A DNA stretch of 64,000 bases from JAKZVK01 sp965248255 (GTDB taxonomy: Bacteria > Acidobacteriota > Terriglobia > Bryobacterales > UBA6623), in contig CBDFIW010000003.1 in NCBI GenBank assembly GCA_965248255.1, positions 1 through 64,000 of the forward strand. Direction: 5' to 3'. The notes under the pieces are model-generated. The model had not been told where the DNA came from and searched no databases. It was given only the letters and a program-made list of their open reading frames with translations. The translations under genes were made by a program, and so were the position numbers. This document shows, piece by piece, positions 8,328-15,964 of this stretch (positions within the stretch are counted from its first letter, which is position 1; each line of letters opens with the position of its first letter).

Positions 8328-8681
8328 GACAAGCAGATCCCGCTTGAGGTTTGCCCCACGAGCAATCTGCGCACGGGGGTGTATCGCTCGTACGAAGAGC
8401 ATCCTGTGCGGCGGCTCTATGAAGCGGGCGTGCCGATCTCGATCAACACGGACGACCCCACCTTCTTGAGTACCTCGTTGACGGAGGAGTTCGAGCACCT
8501 GATCGCGTTGGGTTTCATCGACGACGAACTGCTGGATCTACTAAAGAACGGCTTCCGCCACGGCTTCTTGGACGAGAACGATGTGGCTGCATATGTGGCA
8601 CGCCTTGAAAGCCCCGCCCGGGGCGAGAGCCGAGCGACAGGCTGCACCGCTGCTTCCCGCCAGACGGACGGCAGGGATTAG
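8328..8681 (+). pseudogene. Adenosine deaminase, C-terminal fragment
   Basis: The frame from about 8328 reads IPLEVCPTSNLRTG, then HPVRRLYEAGVPISINTDDP and TSLTEEF, which is the C-terminal third of adenosine deaminase. SINTDDP contains the conserved Asp pair near the zinc site. The N-terminal part with the zinc-binding HxH and the catalytic His/Glu is absent, so no activity is expected. The fragment abuts a kinase N-terminus, marking a breakpoint at about 8320. The last 25 codons (from about 8600) look unrelated to the family and run to the TAG at 8681. Confidence 0.75.
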
Positions 8682-10448
8682 TCACGGCTGCCCAATAGAA
8701 ACCGATACCGGGGGTGATGGCTGATCACCCACCGAAATCACAATCTCGGCATCACCTGGCGGTAGGCCATCGGGAATGGTGACGTTGAGCTGGTAGAGGC
8801 CCGCAAAGCCAGGAGCCAGGCCGGAAAATAGAACGGTCGCGTTCTGCCCTCCGATCGTCACGGTGATCTGCTGGGTTGTTACGGATAACGGATTCGCGGG
8901 AGCTGCCACGCCGGACTCCACAGCAGGTGTCACCTCGCCGAGGCCGGTGCAGAAGATCTGAACGATGTCGCCGGCCTTCACCGGGTTCTCGGCGGTAACC
9001 AGCTGAAAACCTAGATCGAGAATCGATCCGGCTCCGGCTCCCGAAGTATTCTGGGTGTAGCCTCCAGGCCGCGCCCCGACAAGCAACACCGGTTCCGGGA
9101 ACGACAGGCTCGAGCCACGACGGACTACCAGCGGGAGGCTCTCATTGACTCGATCGGCCAGCGCGAAGGGTAGGATGCCGTTGACCTGGTCCTCGCGCGA
9201 AAACAGCAAGGGGATCGCGAAGCCACCGAGCAGTGCCTGGGTGCCGGCCAGTTGCTCCGGTAGGGGCAGGTCTGGGGCCAGTTGCCCGAAGCCAGTCACG
9301 GGCTCCGTTGATAGATTCTCTCCAAACAGGGTCACGATCGTGCCCGGCGCCAGAGGGTCGCGTGAGAAGGTGGCCGAGTGGGCCACGCCGCCGGGGAACA
9401 CACGCGGGGCTGCATCGGCGTTCGGCTCAAGGCTCAGGTCTTGTCTGAAGGTCCCGGACAGGCCGTCGTTGCTTGACGCAGTGACCGTGAGGCTTGCGGC
9501 GATGGTCTCGGTCGTGCCTGGGGCATTCCACGTCCCGGACCAAGTGCCATTTCCCACAGCAGCTAGCGCCAGGCTGGGCGAAGCCACACCGTCAAAGTCG
9601 ACCACGACGGCTCCCTGGTCCACGGGACGGCCACAGTCTGTGAAGACAGCCGCGTCGATCGACACGGGCCACCCCGCGGGGACACTTGCACCTCCTCCAA
9701 GGGTGGTGAAGCCCGCAGCCAGCTCACTCGGGATACATGCGCCCTTGGAAACACCAGGCTGCAGGCTTACTCCGGTGCCATCAGGGGCCACGATCAACAC
9801 CAACCCGACGGCAACGTCGGGCGATCCGTTGTCGAACATCAGGTCCAGCGAACCTCTATGAATGCCGGGGGCCTGACCGGCCGAGGCGGCACCAAGCGCC
9901 AACGGAACAGACTGGCTGCCAGGGATGTTCACCTGAGCAGCTGAAACCTCGAAGACATCGGCATCTTCGGGATTGGCAACGGAGGCCAGTACTGTAATCG
10001 GATTTGCTGTCAGGTTTGTGATCTGCACTTGTTGCGGGCCCACCCCACCGCTGCCGTCGGCCACAAAGAGTAGGCCGCCCGGTTGGACCACCGGCCCCGG
10101 GTTGACACCCGGCGCCACAACCTCAAAGACCACCGTTACGGTTTGCGGCGAGCCCGCGGCCTGTGCACCGAACGTGGGGGTCGTAGCGGCCACTCGCACC
10201 AGCGCGTAGTACACGCCGGGAGCCAACGCGCCCGGGTCGGCCGACAGTTCGAGCGCTCGGCGGCTGAACCCGGGGAGCGCTTCTGCAAGCGGCGACACCT
10301 GGAGCCAGTTGCCGCCCGCGAGCGTTTCCACGTCCGCCCGCAACTGCAAGACAGCGGAGGACAGGTTGACACCCTCCACTAGCTGCACGGGCGGGACAGC
10401 ACGCCCGCTGACCGCCGTAAAGGTAACCCCGGTGCGCGAAAGACTCAA
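8682..10448 (-). pseudogene. Secreted TIGR03437-domain protein, C-terminal part of a split gene
   Basis: The minus-strand frame encodes a beta-rich, low-Cys exported protein. A BACON-like domain starts LSLSRTGVTFTAV, repeats of the same kind follow, and the last ~220 residues (AHSATFSRDPLAPGTIVTLFG … VQIFCTGLGEVTP … LYQLNVTIPD) are the Solibacter-type C-terminal domain TIGR03437. The frame is open further right into IS1380 sequence, but those residues are antisense to the insertion. The true 5' half lies at 12463–13163; joining the two at the shared CTCAA gives an in-frame VGVLSLSRTG. The original protein would exceed 800 residues. It is broken here by about 2 kb of inserted DNA. Such proteins are extracytoplasmic; molecular role unknown. 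Confidence 0.85.
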
Positions 10449-12060
10449 CCCGCATTTCCAATTTGATTCAAACCTCTCGACCTTCCGGCGGCCTTGAGCG
10501 TCTTTATTCATAGGGGCTAGAGCCCGATGAGGACGCCATGGAGGCCAACACCCAATGGGTGAAAAACAAAACAAGCCGTTCCAGCTAAGCTTCAACGGTT
10601 TGTTGAAAGTCGATTTCCAAGGATCGCGTGTCACTTCCGACGGCGGGCTGATCCTGGTTCGGGAGTTGGACGAACGGCTCGGGCTCGGGAAGCTGATCGA
10701 GGAGCATCTCAGCGACTCGCGACAAGGCTTGAACAAGAAGTTCCCGCTGGCCGATCTGCTGCGGCAGTCGGTTTACAGCCGACTCGCCGGCTACGAGGAC
10801 CTCAATGACGCCGTTCGAGTATCCGCCGATCCGACCTTTCGCTTGATCGGCTCGCAGAAGAACTGGGATCGCGGCGGGGCGCTCACCTCGCGGCTACAGA
10901 GCTTCGAGACAGGGCTGCTCGCGAGTGAGGAGAATCTGCTGGGATTGATGGCGGTGAACCGCGAGTTGGTCGCGCAAGCCGAGACGACGGACGACTGCGA
11001 GCGCGTCGTTCTCGACATGGACTCCACCGAGAGCCCCGTCCATGGCCAACAAGAAGGCAGCGCCTATAACGGCCATTTCGAGTCCATCTGCTACCACCCA
11101 CTGTTGCTGTTCAACCAGCACGGCGATTGTCTGGCCGCCAAGCTGCGTCCCGGCAATGTGCACAGCGCTGACGACTGGGACGAGTTGCTGCTGCCGGAGA
11201 TCGAGCGCCAACAGGCTGCGGGCAAACAGGTCACCTTCCGCGGCGATGCGGCCTTTGCTAAGCCGGAGATTTATGAGTCTTCGGAGAAACGCGGAGTGCA
11301 GTACGCCATTCGCATTCCGGCCAACAAGAGCCTGGAATTGGAGATCGAAGACATCTTGTTTCGCCCGCCGGGAAGGCCCTCCCGGAAGCCCTTGGTGCGC
11401 TACAAGAGTTTTCGCTATCAGGCGGAGAGTTGGTCGCAGGCGAGGCGGATCGTCGCCCAGGTCGAACATCACCAGGGCGAGCTGTTCCCGCGGGTCGGAT
11501 TCATCGTGACGAGCCTGCGCTTGCCAAGCCGCTCGGTGGTGCGCTTCTACAACAAGCGCGGCACGGCCGAGCAGTGGATCAAGGAAGGCAAACAGGCCAC
11601 GCACTGGACGCGGCTGTCGTGCCATCGCTTCCGGGCCAACGAAGTGCGACTGCAACTCAGCGTGCTGGCCTATAACCTGGGCAACTTGTGGCGGCGGCTG
11701 GAGCTGCCGCACAGGATCAAGAGCTGGTCGCTGACGAGCTTGCAGCAGCGGCTAATGAAGACCGGCGGCCGTCTGGTCAAACATGCCCGCTACTACTGGT
11801 TGCTGTTGGCCCAGGGACATCTGAACCGGCGGCTGTTCGGTGACATGCTGAGCAGGATCTGGGCGCTGCCTGTGCCCGGAGGGTAACGCGGCGAGCGCGG
11901 GGCAGCCGGAGCGGGGAGTTGCCGAGAGGCAAGGTCGGAGCGGTGTCGGCAGAGTGGCCGCTGGCGTTGCCGGAACGCCTTGACCGGACCCGATCTGAAG
12001 GCGGACCGGCGAAGAAAGCAGGATCGAACGTGAAAGCAGTGCGAAAACGTTGCACCGCAG
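10449..12060 (+). mobile_element. IS1380-family insertion sequence (approximate ends)
   Basis: The left end is placed at 10449 because the split TIGR03437 gene loses homology there, just after CTCAA, which reappears at the other flank (12463–12467). The right end is uncertain: no convincing inverted repeat of the left end is visible after the transposase stop at 11886, and a foreign gene fragment is recognisable from about 12109. The element carries one transposase gene. The right terminus may have been lost when the adjacent fragment was joined. Confidence 0.6.
10555..11886 (+). CDS. IS1380-family DDE transposase
   Basis: A 443-residue transposase, normal length for the family. The start reads LSFNGLLKVDFQGSRVTSDGG, a typical IS1380 N-terminus with the DGG lead. 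Catalytic residues are visible as LDMDSTESPVHG (first Asp), FRGDAAFAKPEIY (second Asp) and YNKRGTAEQWIKEGK (Glu with the YxxR..xE..I arrangement). It catalyses cut-and-paste transposition of its element. The ATG at 10555 has no strong Shine-Dalgarno sequence. The frame is intact, so the enzyme could be functional even though the right end of the element is doubtful. It lies antisense to the gene it interrupts. Confidence 0.93.
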   Translation: MGEKQNKPFQLSFNGLLKVDFQGSRVTSDGGLILVRELDERLGLGKLIEEHLSDSRQGLNKKFPLADLLRQSVYSRLAGYEDLNDAVRVSADPTFRLIGSQKNWDRGGALTSRLQSFETGLLASEENLLGLMAVNRELVAQAETTDDCERVVLDMDSTESPVHGQQEGSAYNGHFESICYHPLLLFNQHGDCLAAKLRPGNVHSADDWDELLLPEIERQQAAGKQVTFRGDAAFAKPEIYESSEKRGVQYAIRIPANKSLELEIEDILFRPPGRPSRKPLVRYKSFRYQAESWSQARRIVAQVEHHQGELFPRVGFIVTSLRLPSRSVVRFYNKRGTAEQWIKEGKQATHWTRLSCHRFRANEVRLQLSVLAYNLGNLWRRLELPHRIKSWSLTSLQQRLMKTGGRLVKHARYYWLLLAQGHLNRRLFGDMLSRIWALPVPGG

Positions 12061-12108
12061 CCGTGGCTCGCCTATGCTGTCAGTACCGGGATGGCCAAAA
12101 CGGTAATC

Positions 12109-12345
12109 CTGGTCTGGAAGGGCTTCGAGCATAACTTACTGGTCGAGGGCAGCTCGAACATCGTCATCGGTCCGAATGTGTTCGACCGTAACCCCGACTA
12201 CCGTCCCCACGATAGCCGTAATAGCTTGCTGTTTGTCGATTCCGAGGATTGCACCTTGAACGGGCTGCATATCAACCACGTGAAAGGGGCCGAAGCAGCG
12301 CTGACGCTGCGGCGTTGCCGGCGCTTCAATCTGACGAACTCGATC
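12109..12345 (+). pseudogene. Right-handed beta-helix protein, internal fragment
   Basis: The frame reads GFEHNLLVEGSSNIVIGPNV, then FDRNPDY, LLFVDSEDCTLNGLHINHV and AALTLRRCRRFNLTN. These are coils of a parallel beta-helix (N-x-I/L-x-G repeats) of the kind found in secreted polysaccharide-active proteins. Both ends are missing: IS1380 precedes it and a hairpin plus an IS630-type remnant follow. It is probably DNA carried in with the adjacent elements or left from an earlier rearrangement, since it lies inside a gap in an unrelated gene. Confidence 0.65.
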
Positions 12346-12356
12346 GAAACACGCCA

Positions 12357-12380
12357 TTTGACCTTGCCAAAGAGGTCAAA
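12357..12380. repeat. Perfect 8-bp inverted repeat (hairpin)
   Basis: TTTGACCT at 12357–12364 and AGGTCAAA at 12373–12380 are exact inverted copies separated by eight bases. No T-run follows on either strand, so it is unlikely to be an intrinsic terminator. It lies between the beta-helix fragment and the IS630-type remnant and may be an end of a lost element. Confidence 0.5.
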
Positions 12381-12390
12381 AGTGGAACTA

Positions 12391-12462
12391 TTGACTCCCG
12401 CATAATATAGAGTCAGTCAAAACAAAGAGAAGACTGTTTCCAGAAGGCCGTGATCAAACGCG
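12391..12462 (-). mobile_element. Truncated tail of the IS630-type element IS-B (72 bp)
   Basis: This stretch matches the first 72 bases of IS-B1 (from 25521) without a difference, up to GATCAAACGCG, and then diverges into the TIGR03437 gene. It keeps the terminal repeat TTGACTCCCGCA, preceded by a TA at 12389–12390, and the last codons of the transposase. It is a third, mostly deleted, IS-B copy and part of the composite insertion in the TIGR03437 gene. Confidence 0.9.
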
Positions 12463-13163
12463 CTCAATACTCCGACCCGGTTGGTCAAGGCCATCGCGAC
12501 ATCGATGGACATCGTTCTCTTCTGGTCGCTGCTAACGTCTATGTTTCCCAAGTAAACCCCGCCCGGCAGTGCGAGCGGCTCTGCTGTGATCTGTAGGATG
12601 ACGGGGAGATCCGGGGACACTTCGGCGTTCGCCGGCACCACGCTCAGCCAAGGCCCGCCGGATTCCGTCGTGACTCCAACGTCGATTGGGATGGCGCCTT
12701 CGCCGCGGTTTGTCACCAAGACACGCTGCGTCTGGGGAGGGGAACCCTGCGCAAATTGAAATCTCAGAGTGTCGGAGCCCAAGGTCAGCAAGGGTCCCGA
12801 CCCGGCCTGCGTGAAGGTCAACGTTGCGAGTTGCGCACCGCCCGGTGCACTCCCCGAGGTGACATGCACCTGGCCCTCGCGCCGGTTGGGCAGAGGGTTC
12901 GGATCGATCCCGAATACGTAGAAAAACTTGAACGTTCCGGTAGAGAAGTCGAACTCTCCGAACCCCCCTTCCACGAGCCTGATCCATTCCGGCTCGATGT
13001 CGAACGAAATGGTCTCCGGACAGGTCCCGCCGCCAGTCGTTGTCAACAGCAGATCGACCTGGAAGGGACCTCCCTCCGCAGCCAAGAAGAGGTCAGCGGG
13101 ACTGAAAGCAAAGGAGCAGCCCTGAGCCAACGCCTTTTGCGGAAGTAAGACCGCCCCGAGCAC
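12463..13163 (-). pseudogene. Secreted TIGR03437-domain protein, N-terminal part of the split gene
   Basis: The minus-strand frame encodes a hydrophobic leader (VLGAVLLPQKALAQ, with the open frame upstream adding SLSIILL) followed by two BACON/Ig-like domains (CSFAFSPADLFLAAEGGPFQ … TLTFTQAG; then TLRFQFAQGSPPQTQRVLV … GGVYLGNIDV). It breaks off after NRVGVLS where IS-B remnant sequence begins, and its continuation is at 10448–8682. The GTG at 13163 is the only conventional start between the leader and the IS-A1 end at 13241, but it would cut the leader's hydrophobic stretch. The true start may therefore have been lost, perhaps when IS-A1 inserted just upstream. Confidence 0.8.
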
Positions 13164-13240
13164 CAGCAGGATGATCGATAGCGATCGAACTCGAAAGAGC
13201 CGTAGCCTAGTCTCTACAGGGCCGTTTTGTCGAGACCCTA

Positions 13241-14404
13241 GTGTAGTGCGTCAAGCAGATTGCACCTTATGCAGGGCGGCACGTCCGCGCTTGACTTTCT
13301 CGAGGATGTCGGAGGCGGTCGCGGTCCAGATGAAGGGCGTGGGATGCCCGTTGTGCTGGGCGATGTAGTCGTCAATGGCGGCGACGAGCTCGTCCACGCT
13401 GCGAAACACGCCGCGGCGCAGGCGCTTGACGGTGAGATCGCGAAAGAATCGCTCGACCATGTTCAGCCACGACGCCGAGGTCGGGGTGAAATGAATGTGG
13501 AAGCGCGGGTGACGATCGAGCCAACGCTTCACAGCGGCATGCTTGTGGGTGGCATAGTTGTCCACGATGAGATGAAGCTGTTTGTCCTTGGGAGTGCGGC
13601 GGTCAATTAAGCGCAGGAAGCGCAGCCATTCCTGGTGGCTGTGTCGGGGCATGCACTCGGCGATCACGCTGCCGTCAAGGCTGTTGAGCGCCGCAAACAG
13701 GGTGGTCGTGCCGTTGCGCTTGTAATCGTGGGTCATCGTTTGGCCGCGTCCCTTTTTGAGCGGCAGGCCGGGCTGGGTGCGATCGAGGGCTTGGATTTGG
13801 GACTTCTCATCGAGCGAGAGAACCAGAGCATGCTCAGGCGGATTGAGATAGAGTCCGACGATGTCGTCGAGTTTCTCGGCGAAACGCGGGTCATTGCTGA
13901 GCTTGAAGGTCTTGACGCGGTGGGGCTTGAGGCCATGGGCGCGCCAAATCCGTCCCACGGTGGAAGCGCTGACGCCGGCCGCGGCGGCCATGGTGCGGCG
14001 GCTCCAGTGGGTGGCGTTGGACGGTTTCTCGCGGGTGGTCTTGTGGATGATCTGCTGTACTTTCTGCTTCGAGACGGCAGGTTTACGACCGGGCCGTGGG
14101 GCGTCTTTTGCAATGCCGGCGATGCTGCTTTCGAGAAAGCGCGTGCGCCAGCGGGCCACCAACTGCCGCGAGACACCGAGCTGTGCGGCGATCTGCTTAT
14201 TCTCGAGACCGTCGGCGGCCAGCAGGACAATCCTGGCTCGCAGGGCGAGACGAACGGCGACTTGGCGGCCGCGCGCGTAGCGGTCCAACTGCTTGCATTG
14301 CGCTGTGTTCAAAGTTACTGGTTGTGCTCTTCGCATCCCATGCCTCCTGTTAATAGAGACGATGGGAAGCCAATATAAGTTACATTATTTATGGTGCACT
14401 ACAC
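13241..14404 (-). mobile_element. IS630-family insertion sequence IS-A, copy 1 (1164 bp)
   Basis: The ends are GTGTAGTGCG… on the left and …GCACTACAC on the right, giving a 9-bp terminal inverted repeat GTGTAGTGC. TA dinucleotides at 13239–13240 and 14405–14406 are the target duplication expected of IS630/Tc1-mariner elements. The same 1164-bp unit recurs at 62270–63433 and, after removal of a nested element, at 46265–48523. This copy separates a short exported-protein fragment (14406–14612) from the 5' end of the TIGR03437 gene. Confidence 0.95.
13251..14336 (-). CDS. IS630-family transposase (IS-A copy 1)
   Basis: A 361-residue single-frame transposase. The N-terminus carries a helix-turn-helix of the Helix-turn-helix_29/32 type (LENKQIAAQLGVSRQLVARWR), then a second DNA-binding region (TMAAAAGVSASTVGRIWRAH). 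The catalytic triad is D in LSLDEKSQIQ, D in LIVDNYATHK and E in SWLNMVERFF, the DDE arrangement of the Tc1/mariner-like IS630 family. It moves the element into TA targets. Copies 1 and 3 differ at a Leu/Phe near ASDI(L/F)EKVK and are otherwise almost the same, so transposition was recent. The frame is intact. Confidence 0.96.
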   Translation of the reverse strand: MRRAQPVTLNTAQCKQLDRYARGRQVAVRLALRARIVLLAADGLENKQIAAQLGVSRQLVARWRTRFLESSIAGIAKDAPRPGRKPAVSKQKVQQIIHKTTREKPSNATHWSRRTMAAAAGVSASTVGRIWRAHGLKPHRVKTFKLSNDPRFAEKLDDIVGLYLNPPEHALVLSLDEKSQIQALDRTQPGLPLKKGRGQTMTHDYKRNGTTTLFAALNSLDGSVIAECMPRHSHQEWLRFLRLIDRRTPKDKQLHLIVDNYATHKHAAVKRWLDRHPRFHIHFTPTSASWLNMVERFFRDLTVKRLRRGVFRSVDELVAAIDDYIAQHNGHPTPFIWTATASDILEKVKRGRAALHKVQSA

Positions 14405-14405
14405 T

Positions 14406-14612
14406 AGGTTCGACGAAGTCGATCTTGGTAGCGCCGCTGCGGTACTGGTAGTCGATGGCTTTCGCCGTCCTCGGGACGACGGACGTACGAAAGAGCGGCG
14501 TCTCGTCTAGGTGTTCGACGCCCGCAGCATCCTGCCGGGCTGGCGGTTGTTGTGCTTGCGGGTAGGCCGTTACCGTCATCACGAGCAGCAGGAAAAGCTT
14601 GGCATAGGTCAT
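14406..14612 (-). pseudogene. Exported protein fragment (acidobacterial 'RTAKAI-Y-RSGATKIDF' type)
   Basis: From the ATG at 14612, with GAGGAGA upstream, the frame encodes a signal peptide (YAKLFLLLVMTVTAYPQAQ) and then LFRTSVVPRTAKAIDYQYRS plus GATKIDF. In Acidobacteriota I recall this motif near the start of larger outer-membrane/OmpA-like proteins, where ATKIDF leads into a longer domain; that identification is from memory. Here the frame runs into IS-A1. Removing the element and one TA gives only about ten further codons before a stop, so the gene was already truncated before the insertion. Confidence 0.5.
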
Positions 14613-14636
14613 GACTCTCCTCGGGGGTGGTGGCAT

Positions 14637-14957
14637 GGTTGTTCAGGGGCTCTGAATCAGGACCAGCCGACAACTAGCAGAATACTGTAGCGGCAGTGGA
14701 AAAGTCACTCGCCCTTGGTTCGCTGAGCACGGGTTAGCTCGTTCGGTGATCGGTCCCTGCGGCGGCGGCAATTCTTGCGAGCGGCTGTGCGTGAGTGGGG
14801 AGTGATTCTCCATGTGGCTGCTGCCAGACGGACGAACCGAAATGGGCCTGGCCTGCTACACCGGCATAATCGTTGACGGCCGCAAAGCGGGCGTTGATGA
14901 TCATGCAACTTGAAACAGCCGCAGTGCGAGGCCAAGAGCGATTCTCATAGTGCCCGA
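14637..14957. other. Gene-free stretch
   Basis: About 320 bases between the exported-protein fragment and the epimerase-like gene. Short frames exist on both strands but none has family-like sequence or a ribosome-binding site that I can support. It may hold remnants of a lost gene; I see no repeat or hairpin of note. Confidence 0.5.
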
Positions 14958-15821
14958 CTAGATCGCCGGCATCCGGCAGTGTGCCCGCAGAAATGCCACG
15001 TTCAGTATCGTGGACTGGACCACTTGCTCGGGCCCTGCATGACGTGACTCGAAGACGTACCAGCCGTCGTAGGCAATGGCGTTGAATTGATCAAACGCCG
15101 CCTTCCAATCGACCGGCCCGGACTCTTCGATCAGGCGTTCACGGTTCTTGACGTGAACCTGGCAGATCCGCTCCTTCCCGAGCACACGGATACCGGGCAC
15201 GGCAAGTCCCTTGTGGCCGTAGTATTCCACGTTAAAGAGGTCGTAGTAGACCTTCACGTTGTCTTCAGCGACCATGTCGGCGAGTTTCTTGTTGTCGGAG
15301 AGGCTCAGGGAGTTCTCAAGTCCCAGGGCCACACCGGCATCGCGTGCCGGAGCCGCGGCGGCGCGCAGCAAATCGACGACCGGCCCGTAGGAAGCCTCGT
15401 CACTCATGTCGGGAGCGCGATCGCGGAAGAACGCAACGAGAATGACATGCGCACCGATCAACTCCGCGTCGAGGATGGCTTTGAGCAGCTCAATGCCGGC
15501 GACCGGGGAATCCTTGATCGAGACCCCTCGGCTCCAAACCCCGGCCAACGATGGAATCTGAATCCCCCAACGGTGCGCTTCTTGTTTGTAGCGCCGCACG
15601 GCGTCGAGGTCCCAGAGGTTAGGATTGCCTGCCGCGACCTGCAACTCAACGCCCATCAGGCCGGGAATGCGACTCGCCAAGCGAAAGATGCCGAAGTCGC
15701 CGACCATCTTCATCGACGCCGCCCGGTGGCCGATCTTGAGGGGTACTCTCGGCTCGAACGTTTGGGCCGGAGCAGCTACCGCCGCAAGTGAGGCGGAGAG
15801 AAGCTGCCGTCTCGTGGTCAT
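14958..15821 (-). CDS. Exported sugar phosphate isomerase/epimerase-like TIM-barrel protein
   Basis: A 287-residue member of the xylose isomerase-like TIM-barrel (AP endonuclease 2) family. The N-terminus (TTRRQLLSASLAAVAAPAQ) looks like a short twin-arginine or Sec signal. Barrel motifs include GVELQVA, then GIQIPSLAGVW, HVILVAFF, GVALGLENSLS (with the metal-binding Glu), VKVYYDLFNVEYYGHKG (Asp) and QVHVKNRE (His/Lys), ending with YVFESRH (Glu). Members isomerise or epimerise sugars and inositols using a divalent metal. It lies in the same direction as the downstream-coordinate Gfo/Idh/MocA gene, a pairing seen often in carbohydrate or inositol catabolism; the substrate is not known. Confidence 0.85.
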   Translation of the reverse strand: MTTRRQLLSASLAAVAAPAQTFEPRVPLKIGHRAASMKMVGDFGIFRLASRIPGLMGVELQVAAGNPNLWDLDAVRRYKQEAHRWGIQIPSLAGVWSRGVSIKDSPVAGIELLKAILDAELIGAHVILVAFFRDRAPDMSDEASYGPVVDLLRAAAAPARDAGVALGLENSLSLSDNKKLADMVAEDNVKVYYDLFNVEYYGHKGLAVPGIRVLGKERICQVHVKNRERLIEESGPVDWKAAFDQFNAIAYDGWYVFESRHAGPEQVVQSTILNVAFLRAHCRMPAI

Positions 15822-15839
15822 CGCAAAGCGAGGTTACTG

Positions 15840-15964
15840 GTGGACTGTCGCAGAGATTCCTTCGGCGTTGGAATGTCCAGAGCGCGTGTAGGGGCGGGCC
15901 CCGGGCGGGCCCCTGTGCCCGCCCGCATACCCCTCATCGTTAGGTTTGCTTTGCGACAGTCCAC
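15840..15964. repeat. MITE-like repeat with 13-bp terminal inverted repeats and GC-rich palindrome
   Basis: GTGGACTGTCGCA at 15840–15852 is exactly inverted as TGCGACAGTCCAC at 15952–15964. Between them lies the palindromic core GTAGGGGCGGGCC…GGGCCCCTGTGCCCGCCC (about 15889–15924). A diverged second copy, sharing GGAGATTCCTT, the core and CCCTTAGGTTTTCGTTGCGACA, lies at 33877–33990. Small size, terminal inverted repeats and no coding capacity fit a non-autonomous element. The right end touches the stop codon of the oxidoreductase gene. Confidence 0.75.

Noticed and set aside
9145..9861. 238-codon plus-strand frame over the TIGR03437 gene
   Set aside because: Antisense to a well-conserved beta-rich protein; no start signal and no recognisable domain.
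10449..10736. N-terminal 90 residues of the minus-strand frame of the TIGR03437 protein
   Set aside because: They are antisense to the IS1380 leader and transposase start; the true upstream part is at 12463–13163.
12357..12380. Hairpin considered as an intrinsic terminator
   Set aside because: No T-run on either strand; it follows only a gene fragment.
13635..14378. 247-codon plus-strand frame antisense to IS-A1 (also at the other IS-A copies)
   Set aside because: It mirrors the conserved transposase on the other strand in all copies and has Gly/Ala/Arg-rich shadow composition with no family motif.
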